Below the pieces are notes generated by a model that was not told the origin of the DNA, did no database searches, and was given only the letters and a program-made list of their open reading frames with translations. A stretch of DNA of 64,000 nucleotides from ZC4RG29 sp035304385 (GTDB lineage Bacteria; Bacteroidota; Bacteroidia; Cytophagales; Cyclobacteriaceae), in assembly GCA_035304385.1 (NCBI GenBank), contig DATGQD010000011.1, forward strand, positions 44,764 through 108,763. Reading direction: 5' to 3'. Shown piece after piece: positions 48,464 through 60,244 of this stretch. Position 1 is the stretch's first letter; every line of letters starts with the position of its first letter. A program made the position numbers and the translations under genes.

Positions 48464-51094
48464 ATGAAGAACAAAACCGGTCGCCGTACTTTTATCAGGA
48501 ACGTAGGGCTGGGAGGCCTGGGTGCTGTCGCGCTGCCCGGGATACAGCTTGAGGCAAAGGATAGTAATGGAAGAACTTTGCCGAAATCACAACCATCGGC
48601 GCGCCAGGCCGGGCGCCAGTACAACGACTACTATACCGAAGCACAGCTGAACAGAATCGCTTTTCCGATTGGCGGGATCGGGTCAGGGATGTTTTGCCTG
48701 GAAGGCACCGGCGCCCTTTCCCACATGTCGATTCGCCACAGGCCCGAAATGTTCCATGAGCCGACCATGTTTGCGGCGCTCGCCGTGAAGGGGATGGAGA
48801 AAGGAGCGAAGGTGTTGGAAGGACCGGTGCCGGATTGGAAAAAATTTGGCTATCGGGGTTCTGGTAACGGGGCGGGCGGCACCACGTATGGACTGCCGCG
48901 CTTCGCCGACGCCCGGTTTCTGGCTCGCTTTCCCTATGGTATTATTGAACTTAAAGATGACGACCTTCCCATTACCGCTAAAATCACCGGATGGAATCCG
49001 TTCATACCCAACGATCCCGACAGCTCGGGCCTTCCGGTCGGCGGTTTTGAGTATGAGTTGACGAATACCGGTACCGAAACTCTGGAGGCGGTCTTTTCTT
49101 ATCATTCGCGCAATTTTCTTTCGGTAGAAGGCGGGACAAACAGTATCCGCAGTACTACGGGAGGGTTCATCCTTTCCGAAGCGGGAGGTGCGCAGAAGCC
49201 GCATCAGAAGGCCGACTTTTCTATCAGCGCACTGGAACCGAATGTCGTCGTCGATCATTGCTGGTTCCGTGGTGCTTGGTGGGACCCGCTGACCATGGCC
49301 TGGAATGCGGTCAGGGATGCTGAAGTCCGATCGGTACCCCCGGTAGAGAAGGGTGCCCCCGGCGCCTCGCTTTTTGTTCCGATAACGCTAAGACCCGGAG
49401 AAGCGCGGATAGTCAAGATTATTATGGCGTGGTATGTTCCGGAGTCGGACTTGCGTCATGGAAACCCCGTCGATCCCGAGACCTGCGACCCAAAGGCGGG
49501 TTGCTGTGACTCACCGTCAGAACTCGGTCTTGACCCTTATGATAAAGATTTTGACGCAGAGCACTTCAAGCCGTGGTACAGCAGCCGCTTCCCGAACGTG
49601 GAGGAAGTCGCGGCGTATTTCATAGAGCGCTACGCTGACCTCAACGCGCGGTCCGCGCTCTTTCGCGACACCTTTTATAAGAGCACGTTACCGCCCGAAG
49701 TGGTGGAGGCGGTAGCGGCAAACCTGACGATACTGAAATCCCCCACTGTCATGCGACAGTACGACGGCCGGCTGTGGAACTACGAAGGATGCGGCGATGA
49801 CTGGGGTTGTTGTCATGGCTCGTGCACCCACGTGTGGAACTACGCACAGGCACTACCACACTTGTTTCCGTCGCTGGAGCGAAGCCTACGCCACACCGAG
49901 TTTTGCGAAAACCAAAGCGCGGCCGGACACCAGACGTTCCGTGCCTCCCTGCCGATACGTCCTACCGACCACGAGTTCCACGCAGCTGCCGATGGCCAGC
50001 TGGGTGGGATCATGAAGGTGTACCGCGAATGGCGCATCAGCGGAGACAACGCGTGGCTTGCAAAGATGTACCCTATGGTCAAGGTTAGCCTGGACTACTG
50101 CATTGCCTCCTGGGACCCGCGCGAAAGAGGCGTCCTCGAAGAACCTCATCACAATACCTACGACATCGAATTTTGGGGTCCCGATGGCATGTGTTCAAGC
50201 TTTTACCTGGGTGCCCTCCAGGCGGCCATAAAGATGGGAACAGCGCTGAAGCAAAATGTTTCGCGATACCGCCGATTGCTATCCAGGGGGCGCAAGACGA
50301 TTGAATCCGATCTGTATAACGGCGAGTACTTCATCCAAAAGATCAGAGTAGACGGGCTGAATGCAACCAACCCGGTTGAGGCGTCGCAGAAATCTATCGG
50401 CGGTCAATACTCGCAAGAGGCGCTCGACTTGTTGAGAAAGGAGGGGCCCAAGTATCAGTATGGCGAGGGCTGTTTATCGGACGGCGTACTTGGTGCCTGG
50501 ATTTCGCGCATGTGTGGACTCGATGATCCGTTCGACTCACAAAAGATCAGAAGTCATTTGCTGGCAGTTCACAAGTATAACCTGAAGAGCAATCTGAGCG
50601 ACCATGCCAACCCACAACGGCCTGCCTACGCGTTTGGTGATGAGGGCGGTTTGCTCCTGTGTTCGTGGCCGCGGGGCGGTAAGTTATCGCTCCCGTTTGT
50701 GTACAGTGATGAAGTATGGACGGGTATTGAATACCAGGTCGCATCCCATCTTATACTAAGCGGGGAAGTCGACAAAGGACTGGAAATCGTACGGACGTGC
50801 AGGGACCGCTATGAGGGAACCGTTCGCAATCCGTTCAATGAATATGAGTGCGGCAGCTGGTATGCTCGTGCGCTGGCGAGCTACGGCTTGTTGCAGGGGC
50901 TCACCGGAGCACGTTACGATGCCGTAGATAAAATTCTTTACGTCGACTCTAAAATCGGCGACTTTACCAGCTTCCTGTGCACGGCAAGCGGGTATGGTAC
51001 CGTAACCCTTCGCGATCAGGAGGTAAAGATGAATGTAGTGTCAGGATCAGTACCCATAAATGAAATCCGTCTCTCAGGCAAGAAAGTAGGATGA
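48464..51094 (+). CDS. GH116-family (bile-acid beta-glucosidase/GBA2-like) glycoside hydrolase, Tat-exported
   Basis: The ATG at 48464 gives 876 residues with a Tat signal (GRRTFIRNVGLGGLGAVALPG). The N-terminal GBA2-like domain has FPIGGIGSGMFCLEGTGALSHMSI and GWNPFIPNDPDSSGLPVGGFEYELTNTG. The C-terminal catalytic (alpha/alpha)6 barrel has YEGCGDDWGCCHGSCTHVWNYAQALPHLFPSLERSLR, DGQLGGIMKVYREWRISGD and NTYDIEFWGPDGMCSSFYLGAL. GH116 cleaves beta-glucosides or beta-xylosides; Asp in TYDIEF is the best candidate for acid/base. The nucleophile Glu cannot be named with certainty from sequence alone. ATGA overlap with the sulfatase gene indicates an operon. Confidence 0.88.
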   Translation: MKNKTGRRTFIRNVGLGGLGAVALPGIQLEAKDSNGRTLPKSQPSARQAGRQYNDYYTEAQLNRIAFPIGGIGSGMFCLEGTGALSHMSIRHRPEMFHEPTMFAALAVKGMEKGAKVLEGPVPDWKKFGYRGSGNGAGGTTYGLPRFADARFLARFPYGIIELKDDDLPITAKITGWNPFIPNDPDSSGLPVGGFEYELTNTGTETLEAVFSYHSRNFLSVEGGTNSIRSTTGGFILSEAGGAQKPHQKADFSISALEPNVVVDHCWFRGAWWDPLTMAWNAVRDAEVRSVPPVEKGAPGASLFVPITLRPGEARIVKIIMAWYVPESDLRHGNPVDPETCDPKAGCCDSPSELGLDPYDKDFDAEHFKPWYSSRFPNVEEVAAYFIERYADLNARSALFRDTFYKSTLPPEVVEAVAANLTILKSPTVMRQYDGRLWNYEGCGDDWGCCHGSCTHVWNYAQALPHLFPSLERSLRHTEFCENQSAAGHQTFRASLPIRPTDHEFHAAADGQLGGIMKVYREWRISGDNAWLAKMYPMVKVSLDYCIASWDPRERGVLEEPHHNTYDIEFWGPDGMCSSFYLGALQAAIKMGTALKQNVSRYRRLLSRGRKTIESDLYNGEYFIQKIRVDGLNATNPVEASQKSIGGQYSQEALDLLRKEGPKYQYGEGCLSDGVLGAWISRMCGLDDPFDSQKIRSHLLAVHKYNLKSNLSDHANPQRPAYAFGDEGGLLLCSWPRGGKLSLPFVYSDEVWTGIEYQVASHLILSGEVDKGLEIVRTCRDRYEGTVRNPFNEYECGSWYARALASYGLLQGLTGARYDAVDKILYVDSKIGDFTSFLCTASGYGTVTLRDQEVKMNVVSGSVPINEIRLSGKKVG

Positions 51095-52517
51095 ATCGTT
51101 TACAGCAATACTCCCTTTCCCTGGCCGTCTTACTGAGCTGCTTTTCATGCAGCACTGACGAGGGGAGGGACAACCAGAAACCACCGAATATCATTTATAT
51201 AATCGCCGATGATTTGGGGTATGGCGATTTGAGTTGTTACGGGCAACAGCGCTTTCAAACACCGAACCTTGACCGGTTGGCGGAAAGCGGCATGCGCTTT
51301 ACACAGCACTACGCTGGCACCACGGTGTGCGCGCCATCGCGTTCTGTGTTGATGACCGGCCTGCATACCGGCCATACACCGATCCGGGGTAACAAAGAGT
51401 GGCAACCGGAAGGACAATGGCCGTTGCCGGATTCCGCCTACACCCTTGCCGAGATGCTGAAGGAAGCCGGTTACGTGACCGGTGCATTCGGAAAATGGGG
51501 ATTGGGGTTTGTGGATACGGAAGGTGCACCGCACCGTCAGGGATTTGACCGGTTCTACGGATATAACTGTCAACGGCTCGCCCACAACTACTACCCCGCG
51601 CATCTTTGGAACAACGAGGAAAAGATCATCCTGGAGGCCAACAGCGGGCTGGCGAAAGAAACGTATGCTCCGGAGCTGATCCATCGCGAAGCCCTCGAAT
51701 TTCTGAACGCAAACCGCGACACCACCTTCTTCCTGTTCTATCCTATGATATTGCCGCATGCCGAACTTGTTGCGCCTGAGGCGTACATGGCGCGGTTCCG
51801 TGGGAAGTTTCTGCCGGAGAAGACGTTCGAGGGTGTTGACGATGGTGAACGCTTTCGTCAGGGGCCATACGGCTCGCAGCATGAATCGCATGCTGCCTTC
51901 GCCGCCATGGTGACAATGATCGACGATATGGTGGGAGAGTTGCTGCAACGGGTGAATGAGCTCGGTCTTGACGAGAATACGCTGATCATCTTTACGTCCG
52001 ACAATGGCCCGCACCTGGAGGGTGGTGGCGATCCGGACTACTTCGATAGCAATGGCCCGCTGCGCGGCTATAAGCGTGATCTGTACGAAGGGGGCATTCG
52101 CGTTCCCATGATTGCCCGCTGGACCGGTCGTATCAAGGCCGGCACGGTATCGAATCATGTTTCCGCCTTTTGGGATGTGATGCCCACCATTGCCGAGCTG
52201 CTCAATGCCTTCGTTGCCACCGACGGCGTTTCTTTCCTTCCGGAACTTCTCGGCGACACGGCACGGCAGCAGCAACACCAGTCGTTATATTGGGAATTCC
52301 ATGAGCAGGGGGGAAGACGTGCGTTGCGCGTTGGCGACTGGAAGCTGGTGCAATACAACGCGTGGTCAGAACCTCGGGGTGCCTTCGAACTCTACAACCT
52401 CAGCGAGGACATAGGAGAGACACGAGACGTTGCACAAGAATTTCCGACAGAAACTGAGAGACTGGTTAGGATGATGGCCAGGCAGCGAACACCCTCGCCC
52501 GTGTTTGAGATCAAACC

Positions 52518-53855
<1,338 letters not shown>

Positions 53856-53953
53856 AGTATTACAGGCCGTCTGTTGACGAAACGAACTATTTCAGTGGCA
53901 GCACAGCGCCCCCGGCCAGAGGTAGAGCATTCAGACAGCCGGAGCGGCGCAAC

Positions 53954-54526
53954 CTAGAGCGCCCAGGCCTTTTCGCCCTTCTTGTACTCGATGCAGCCTT
54001 CGTAGCGTCCGGGAACAGGCACGTACCGAAGCGCCTTGGTGGCACCCACCTCGGAAGTAAAATATCCCCAAAGCGTGAGTTGTTTGATCAGCGTGAAATA
54101 ATGATTGGGATCCGATTCCGATTTGCTGTCATTGTATGCCTTCGCTTCCGCATCGATCTCTACGAGGAGGTCATGCTTTTCATCAGCGGAGAGGTTCATA
54201 AAATCGTTGCTGTATTTCTTATCGGCGGCTTCGTTCAGCTTTCCAATTCCCGCCATAAAGACTTCCTGGTCTTTCTCTTCGTAGCAGTCGGTGACGATGA
54301 CTTTCATAAACTCCCCGATGGCGGCGGCCTTTGCGCCGGGCGAAGAGGCGGTGGTGGGGAGGATGGTTTCGCCAACTTCGTCCAGCAGGCTGATGACGTC
54401 GGGGGAGAATGTCAGCGTCTCCATGCTGGCTGAGCTGTTGCGGCAGCCGGTCAGGAAGGCTTCGGCGCCCACAATGGTTCCACCGAAAATTATGGCGACC
54501 CTTGATAATGCTTCTCTTCTATTCAT
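53954..54526 (-). CDS. Gluconate 2-dehydrogenase subunit 3-like protein (small chaperone/export subunit)
   Basis: The protein has 190 residues. MNRREALSRVAIIFGGTIVGAEAFLTGCRN is a Tat signal that also contains a lipobox (LTGC). The rest, SPDVISLLDEVGETILPTTASSPGAKAAAIGEFMKVIVTDCY and SNDFMNLSADEKHDLLVEIDAEA, matches the DUF1357/gluconate 2-dehydrogenase subunit 3 family. In characterised systems this subunit carries the catalytic GMC partner through the Tat pore. The next gene (33 bp apart in the transcript) is a GMC oxidoreductase without its own signal peptide, which supports hitchhiker export. Confidence 0.88.
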   Translation of the reverse strand: MNRREALSRVAIIFGGTIVGAEAFLTGCRNSSASMETLTFSPDVISLLDEVGETILPTTASSPGAKAAAIGEFMKVIVTDCYEEKDQEVFMAGIGKLNEAADKKYSNDFMNLSADEKHDLLVEIDAEAKAYNDSKSESDPNHYFTLIKQLTLWGYFTSEVGATKALRYVPVPGRYEGCIEYKKGEKAWAL

Positions 54527-54559
54527 TGCGTATAAGCTTTGTTCGTTCCTGGATTACAA

Positions 54560-56239
54560 TCAGAGGTTCATGCGGTTCAGCTCCCGCACAGCGTAGTCGA
54601 CGGCCCTGGCGGTAAACGCCATGTACGTTAAGGACGGATTCTGGCACGCCGCCGAGGTCATAAACGACCCGTCGGTAACAAACACGTTCGGTGCGTCCCA
54701 AACCTGATTCCACTTGTTAAGTACGGAGGTTTTGGGATCGTGGCCCATGCGCGCGGTGCCCATTTCGTGGATACCGCGTCCGGGAGTTCCGTCGCCGTCG
54801 CCACCTCCTACGTCCTTGACGCCGGCCGCTTCGAGCATCTCTATTGCATCGTTCAGCATATCCTTGCGCATGTTGAGCTCGTTTTCTTTCAGTTCGCAGT
54901 CGATGGCGAGAACATTGAGTCCCCACTTGTCGGTGCGTGTTTTGTCCAGCGTGACTTTATTCTCGTGGTAGGGCAGGATTTCACCGAAACCGCCCATGCC
55001 AATGGTCCACCGTCCCGGTTCGGTGAGCGCTTCCTTGAATTCTGCACCGATGCTGTATTCGGCGATTGAGCGTTCCCAGTTTTCGCGGCTTGCGGCACCC
55101 TGGTAGCCGAAACCTCTCAGGTAGTCTCGCTTTTCGCCGTTTAAGTTACGGAACCTGGGAATGTAAAATCCATTCGGGCGTCGTCCGTAGTAATATTTAT
55201 CGTCATAGCCCTCGACCCATCCGCCTGCGCCTACGCCCAGGTGGTGGTCCATCAGGTTGTGTCCGAGTTCGCCACTGCTGCTGCCCAGACCATCCGGCCA
55301 AACGTCCGTAGCGGAGTTCATCAGGATCCAGGTAGAATTGAGCGTCGAAGCGTTCAGGAAGACGATCTTCGATTTGTATTCATACGTTTCGTTGGTCTGA
55401 GCGTCGAGCACTTCCACACCGGTGGCGCGCTTGGTGTCTTTGTCGTACAGTATCCTCGTGACAATGCTCCACGGACGGAGGGTCAGGTTACCCGTCTCCA
55501 TGGCTGCGGGAAGTGTAGACGACTGTGTGCTAAAATATCCTCCGAAAGGACACCCCAGCCAGCAGCGATCGCGGAACTGGCATTGTTCGCGGCCTTTAAG
55601 AGGGCCGGTTACGTTTGCCGAGCGACCGATAATCATGTGGCGTTGGCCGTTATATTGTTGCTTGATACGCGCGGCTACGTCTTTTTCCACACAGTTCAAA
55701 TCCATAGGAGGGAGGAAGTGGCCATCAGGCAGGTGCGGAATGCCATCACGGTTACCGCTGATGCCGGCGAATTTCTCGACATAGTCGTACCACGGTTCGA
55801 TTTCTTTATAACGCACGGGCCAGTCGATCGCGATGCCCTCGCGTGCATTAGCTTCGAAGTCGAGGTCCGAGAGCCGATAACTCTGTCTGCCCCACAACAA
55901 AGAACGACCACCCACCTGGTATCCTCTGAACCAGTCGAAGCGCTTGACTTCGGTATACGGGCAATCCTTGTCGCTTGCCCACCACTCGAGGTTCATTTCA
56001 TTGAGCGGATAGTCGCGCTTCAGAACCGGGTAATCTTTTATCATTTCCTGCGTCCGCGATCCCCGGTGGGGAAATTCCCAGGGATGCTTCGTTGCGCTTT
56101 TATAGTCTTTAATATGTTCGACATTCGGACCGCGCTCCAGCATGATTACTTTCAATCCCTTCTCGCACAATTCCTTGGCTGCCCATCCCCCGCTGATACC
56201 GGAGCCGATTACGATAGCGTCAAAAACATTTTCTGCCAT
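54560..56239 (-). CDS. GMC-family FAD-dependent oxidoreductase
   Basis: The protein has 559 residues. FDAIVIGSGISGGWAAKELCEKGLKVIMLERG is the FAD-binding dinucleotide fold at residues 8-40. GGRSLLWGRQSYRLSD, IVFLNASTLNSTWILMNS and the C-terminal PGRGIHEMGTARMG...WDAPNVFVTDGSFMTSAACQNPSLTYMAFTARAVDYAV complete the family. It has no signal peptide, in contrast to its neighbour. Members oxidise glucose, gluconate, fructose or the C3 of glycosides, passing electrons to a quinone or cytochrome. Substrate unknown. Confidence 0.9.
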   Translation of the reverse strand: MAENVFDAIVIGSGISGGWAAKELCEKGLKVIMLERGPNVEHIKDYKSATKHPWEFPHRGSRTQEMIKDYPVLKRDYPLNEMNLEWWASDKDCPYTEVKRFDWFRGYQVGGRSLLWGRQSYRLSDLDFEANAREGIAIDWPVRYKEIEPWYDYVEKFAGISGNRDGIPHLPDGHFLPPMDLNCVEKDVAARIKQQYNGQRHMIIGRSANVTGPLKGREQCQFRDRCWLGCPFGGYFSTQSSTLPAAMETGNLTLRPWSIVTRILYDKDTKRATGVEVLDAQTNETYEYKSKIVFLNASTLNSTWILMNSATDVWPDGLGSSSGELGHNLMDHHLGVGAGGWVEGYDDKYYYGRRPNGFYIPRFRNLNGEKRDYLRGFGYQGAASRENWERSIAEYSIGAEFKEALTEPGRWTIGMGGFGEILPYHENKVTLDKTRTDKWGLNVLAIDCELKENELNMRKDMLNDAIEMLEAAGVKDVGGGDGDGTPGRGIHEMGTARMGHDPKTSVLNKWNQVWDAPNVFVTDGSFMTSAACQNPSLTYMAFTARAVDYAVRELNRMNL

Positions 56240-56281
56240 TCTAGTAGGTTGGTTTTTTTATCCTTTCTGATTTTGGAAAAC

Positions 56282-56336
56282 GCGATGAAATTAAGAATTA
56301 TTTGTTTTCAAGCACGAAAAAAATTTTTTTCATCGC
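56282..56336. promoter_or_regulatory. Inverted repeat upstream of the GMC gene
   Basis: GCGATGAAA (56282-56290) and TTTCATCGC (56328-56336) are perfect 9-bp arms around an A/T-rich centre containing AAAAAAATTTTTTT. On the minus strand it lies in the leader of the GMC gene, 43 bp from its start. It may be an operator or leader hairpin. Confidence 0.4.
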
Positions 56337-56450
56337 TGCAAATCGTCCCTGAAGCCCAATAATATACTGTTGGGTATTGGGATTTCGACCGCTCTCAGCG
56401 CAATTTCGACGTATCATGCGCGAAATCTGCTGTGCGGATACCGTAAATCG

Positions 56451-56458
56451 CAAAGTTA
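56451..56458 (-). promoter_or_regulatory. -7 box TAACTTTG on the minus strand
   Basis: The minus strand reads TAACTTTGCG, a perfect TAnnTTTG match, about 205 bp upstream of the GMC start. It could drive the GMC-subunit 3-Gfo/Idh transcript with a long leader. Nothing gene-like lies in 56240-56538. Confidence 0.35.
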
Positions 56459-56538
56459 CTGAAATTCTTACACCAGCGATTGAAGCACGCGCAGGCACTC
56501 GCTGAGCGTAATATTATGATAACCGTAAAAAGGCGATA

Positions 56539-57267
56539 TTATTTCAGTGCGCTCGCCGCCGCCTCATCGAGAAACCAATGAACCACACCATCATGCGGTT
56601 GCACCGACTGAGCGGGGAAGGTATCCGGTTCACGTTCTCCCTGCAAAACCTGCCGCACGGCGGACGATTTGGAAGCGCCGCTTACGAGAAAGACAACGGT
56701 CCGTGCTGCGTTGATAAGCGGAAAAGTGAAACTAATGCGCCAGGCATTGAGTTTTTCGACATACACTTCTTTGACCCAAGCGTTTTTCTCCTGCAGCGCA
56801 TCGGTGTGCGGGAAAAGCGATGCCGTATGGGCGTCGTCACCAAGTCCCAGTAAGACAATATCCAGAGCGCCGTCCTTGCCGATGACCTCGCGCAGCGTTT
56901 GTTCGTATTTCATCGCCGCCTCTTTCGGATCAAGGCGCGTGTCCACCGGAAACAATGTGCCAGGTGCCGGTTCGCGATTGCCAAAAAGGCTTTCCCGCAC
57001 CATCCTGAGATTACTATCGGGATGATCATGCGGCACGTGCCGCTCGTCGCCCAGGAAAAACCGAAGTTTATTCCAGGGAATGCTTTCTGAAAATGCCGGC
57101 GCGGCAAGCAATTCGTACAGGCCTCTGGGCGTGCTTCCTCCTGAAAGCGCCATTGTGCAATATTCCTTTGTCGAGACGACGTCGGCGATGGCATCGCACA
57201 AGCATTCGGCAGCAGCCCTCAACAGGCCGGCATTGTCGGGGAGTACATGCAGTTTCCTATTTGCCAT
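56539..57267 (-). CDS. pgl: 6-phosphogluconolactonase
   Basis: The protein has 242 residues. MALSGGSTPRGLYELLA, LRFFLGDERHVPHDHPDSNLRMVRESLF and DIVLLGLGDDAHTASLFPH with the catalytic His are the standard DevB/SOL motifs. It hydrolyses 6-phosphogluconolactone produced by zwf, whose 3' end it overlaps by 11 nt on the same strand. Cytosolic, oxidative branch of the pentose phosphate pathway. Confidence 0.95.
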   Translation of the reverse strand: MANRKLHVLPDNAGLLRAAAECLCDAIADVVSTKEYCTMALSGGSTPRGLYELLAAPAFSESIPWNKLRFFLGDERHVPHDHPDSNLRMVRESLFGNREPAPGTLFPVDTRLDPKEAAMKYEQTLREVIGKDGALDIVLLGLGDDAHTASLFPHTDALQEKNAWVKEVYVEKLNAWRISFTFPLINAARTVVFLVSGASKSSAVRQVLQGEREPDTFPAQSVQPHDGVVHWFLDEAAASALK

Positions 57268-58780
57268 AGCGGTTATTGACAGGCAGCGTAAACCAATGAA
57301 ATCCGTCGCGGGCGATCAGCGCCTCGGCGGTTTCCGGTCCCCAGGAGTCGGCCGCATAGTTAGGGAAGTTCAGGCTTTTCTTTCGTTCCCAGGCGTTGAT
57401 GATCGGCATCAACAATTCCCACGCGGCTTCAACCTGATCGCCGCGCATAAACAGGGTCTGGTCGCCAAGCATGGTATCGAGAAGCAGCGTTTCATAAGCT
57501 TCCGGCGTATCATCAGGATAGGTACCGCGGTAATCGAAGATCATATCGACCGGGTTGAGCATCATGTCGAGTCCCGGCCGCTTTGCTTGCACCTGTAAGC
57601 GAATGCTCATCTCCGGCTGAATGCTGATGATAAGGCGATTTTGTTGCCAGCTTTCCAGCGTTTCTGTCGGGAAGATGAGATGGGGCACATCGCGGAACTG
57701 GATCGAGATCACTGACGCCGACTGATGCAGCCGCTTACCGGTTCGGCAATAGAACGGGACATTCTGCCAACGCCAGTTGTCGATGAAGAACTTGATAGCA
57801 GCAAATGTCTCCGTGTTGGATACAGGGTCGACGCCTTTCTCTTCACGGTAGGCGGGCACCTCTTTACCTTCAAGCCACCCTCTGCCGTACTGGCCCCGAA
57901 CCGTACCCCTCTTAATGGCTTCTGCGTCGAATTTGCGCATTGCATGAAGTACATCCACCTTTCGGTTTCGGACTTCATCGGCCTGGAAACTCACGGGCGG
58001 CTCCATAGCGACCAGGCAGAGCAGCTGCAGCAGGTGGTTCTGCATCATATCGCGCAGCGCGCCTGCTTCGTCGTAATACCCTCCGCGGTCTTCCACACCG
58101 AGTTGTTCGGTCACCGAGATCTGTACATGCTCAATGTAGTTCCGGTTCCAGAGGGGTTCGAGCACGGTGTTCGCGAACCGGAAGGCGAGAAGGTTTTGTA
58201 CCGTCTCCTTTCCGAGGTAGTGATCGATGCGATAGATCTGGTTTTCCGCAAAGATGCTGCACAGCAGCTCATTCAACGCGCGTGCCGATTCGAAGTCGTG
58301 ACCGAAAGGTTTCTCTACCACGATGCGCGATTTTTTCAATTCTCTCGCCAGCCCGTGATGTGCCAGGTTTTGCGCGATCGTTGTGAAGAACCGGGGCGCT
58401 ACGGCCAGGTAATAAATAACGATGGGTTCTTCCTTCCACTCCGAGCGGTAACGCTGTATGGTTTCCGCCTGTACTGCATACGCGTCGGGACTGGAAATCT
58501 CTGACGGCTGATACTCGATGTGTTCCGCGAAGGCGTTCCAGGTTTCGGCGTCTGCTGCACCTTTACGCGAATGCTTGTTGACATCCTCAGCGAGTTGATT
58601 GCGGAATTGTTCATGCGTGAGTTGGGTTCGCCCCAGTCCCACAATTGCAAATCGCGGCGACATCCACCCGTCGAGATAAAGATTGTAAAGCGCTGGTATG
58701 AGTTTACGCGATGTGAGGTCGCCGGTTCCGCCAAATATAAAGAATAGTGTTCCGTCGTTTACGAGCGGTGACTTTGCCAT
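57257..58780 (-). CDS. zwf: Glucose-6-phosphate 1-dehydrogenase
   Basis: The protein has 507 residues. FFIFGGTGDLTSRKLIPALYNL is the NADP-binding fold and RIDHYLGKETVQNLLAFRFAN the catalytic G6PD signature. VEKPFGHDFESA, VQISVTEQLGVEDRGGYYDEAGALRDMMQNHLLQLLCLVAMEPP and FIDNWRWQNVPFYCRTGKRL follow. It lies between gnd and pgl on the same strand, in a compact operon, and its product is the substrate of pgl. Confidence 0.97.
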   Translation of the reverse strand: MAKSPLVNDGTLFFIFGGTGDLTSRKLIPALYNLYLDGWMSPRFAIVGLGRTQLTHEQFRNQLAEDVNKHSRKGAADAETWNAFAEHIEYQPSEISSPDAYAVQAETIQRYRSEWKEEPIVIYYLAVAPRFFTTIAQNLAHHGLARELKKSRIVVEKPFGHDFESARALNELLCSIFAENQIYRIDHYLGKETVQNLLAFRFANTVLEPLWNRNYIEHVQISVTEQLGVEDRGGYYDEAGALRDMMQNHLLQLLCLVAMEPPVSFQADEVRNRKVDVLHAMRKFDAEAIKRGTVRGQYGRGWLEGKEVPAYREEKGVDPVSNTETFAAIKFFIDNWRWQNVPFYCRTGKRLHQSASVISIQFRDVPHLIFPTETLESWQQNRLIISIQPEMSIRLQVQAKRPGLDMMLNPVDMIFDYRGTYPDDTPEAYETLLLDTMLGDQTLFMRGDQVEAAWELLMPIINAWERKKSLNFPNYAADSWGPETAEALIARDGFHWFTLPVNNRYGK

Positions 58781-58792
58781 GTGTTCCTTGGT

Positions 58793-60211
58793 TTAATGTT
58801 CCCTGTCAAGCCAGTCGGTATGAAATACGCCTTCCTTATCGACCCGCTCGTACGTATGGGCTCCGAAGTAGTCGCGTTGCGCCTGGATCAGATTTGTTGG
58901 CATGTGTTCACTCCGGATGGTATCAAAATAGCTTAGCGCCGAGGCGTAGGCCGGAATTGCAACGCCCGACGCAGTGGCCGTCGACACAACGGTACGCATG
59001 CTTTGTTCGCTGCCTTTGAGAAGCGACGCGACTTTCTGGTCGAGTAATAGATGAAGCAGTGCCGGATTCTGCTGGTAGGCCCGGAATATTTCCTCGAGAA
59101 AGGCGGAACGGATAATACATCCGCCACGCCAGATGAGTGCGATCTTATCGAGCTTCAGATTGTAATGAAACACTTCAGATGCCCGCGATAGCAGGTGCAT
59201 ACCCTGTGCGTAGACAATGATGGTGGCAAAATAAAGTGCCTGTTCGAGCGCGACAAGGAAAGGTTTGGTCTCCGCGCCGATAGAGGCAGGCGATGCGTAG
59301 CGGACACTCGATGCAATGCGCAGGTTCTTGTAGGTAGACATGTCCCGCATGGAAACGGCAACATCAATGGTTGGAACAGGAGCCTGGATTTCCATTGCCA
59401 CCTGTGATGTCCACTTCCCGGTGCCCTTTGCCCTGGCAACGTCTTTAATGTCTTCGATTAACAAGTGGAAGGTTCCGCGCTCGCGGTACGCGAGGATATC
59501 ACGCGTTATTTCCATCAGATAGGAACGCAGCCGGCCTTCGTTCCACGCCGCAAAGATGTCATGGATCTCGTCGCCCTGAAGGCCGAGGCCCTTGTGAAGC
59601 ATCTCATACGTTTCTGCGATGATTTGCATAATGGCATATTCGATGCCGTTATGTACCATCTTAACGAAGTGGCCGGAACCGCCTGGGCCGATATAGGTTA
59701 CGCACGGCTTGCGGTCGACCTTGGCAGCAACAGTTTCGAATAACGACTGTACCGTGCGGTAGGCGACGGGGTCGCCGCCGGGCATCATGCTCGGTCCGTT
59801 ACGCGCACCTTCCTCTCCACCAGAGATACCCATGCCGAAAAAATGAAGTCCGATCTCACGCAACGCTTTTGATCTGCGCGCGGTGTCTACAAAATGCGAG
59901 TTGCCACCGTCTATCAACAGATCTCCTTTGTCGAGCAAGGGCGTGAGCTCGTTGATCACATCGTCGACGGGCGCCCCTGCGGGCACGAGCATCATGATAG
60001 CACGTGGTCTGTCAAGGCAGCCTACGAATTCAGAAAGGTGATTGAACCCGCGGACGCCCTCGTTATTATTGAACTCCCGTTCGAGCTGGGTTACTTTTTG
60101 AGGGTCTCTGTCGTATCCACAAACGCGAAAGCCATGATCGCCCATATTGAGCAACAGGTTGCGACCCATAGTGCCCAGTCCGATCATGCCAAAAATGTAT
60201 TTCTCTTGCAT
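58793..60211 (-). CDS. gnd: 6-phosphogluconate dehydrogenase (decarboxylating)
   Basis: The protein has 472 residues. FGMIGLGTMGRNLLLNMGDHGFRVCGYDRDP is the NADP site. LIDGGNSHFVDTARRSKAL, GMGISGGEEGARNGPSMMPGG and GGSGHFVKMVHNGIEYAIMQ with the catalytic Lys are present, and the C-terminal IWRGGCIIRSAFLEEI is intact. Length is that of the long form. Its stop is 12 bp from the zwf start, so gnd-zwf-pgl form one operon. Confidence 0.97.
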   Translation of the reverse strand: MQEKYIFGMIGLGTMGRNLLLNMGDHGFRVCGYDRDPQKVTQLEREFNNNEGVRGFNHLSEFVGCLDRPRAIMMLVPAGAPVDDVINELTPLLDKGDLLIDGGNSHFVDTARRSKALREIGLHFFGMGISGGEEGARNGPSMMPGGDPVAYRTVQSLFETVAAKVDRKPCVTYIGPGGSGHFVKMVHNGIEYAIMQIIAETYEMLHKGLGLQGDEIHDIFAAWNEGRLRSYLMEITRDILAYRERGTFHLLIEDIKDVARAKGTGKWTSQVAMEIQAPVPTIDVAVSMRDMSTYKNLRIASSVRYASPASIGAETKPFLVALEQALYFATIIVYAQGMHLLSRASEVFHYNLKLDKIALIWRGGCIIRSAFLEEIFRAYQQNPALLHLLLDQKVASLLKGSEQSMRTVVSTATASGVAIPAYASALSYFDTIRSEHMPTNLIQAQRDYFGAHTYERVDKEGVFHTDWLDREH

Positions 60212-60244
60212 AGCGGGTTGAATATTTCTCTTTAAGGAGAGGCC

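Noticed and set aside
51145..52278. 377-codon minus-strand frame over the sulfatase gene
   Set aside because: The sulfatase signature is on the plus strand; no family match for the opposite frame.
55241..56362. 373-codon plus-strand frame over the GMC oxidoreductase gene
   Set aside because: Shadow of a well-supported minus-strand gene and no domain features.
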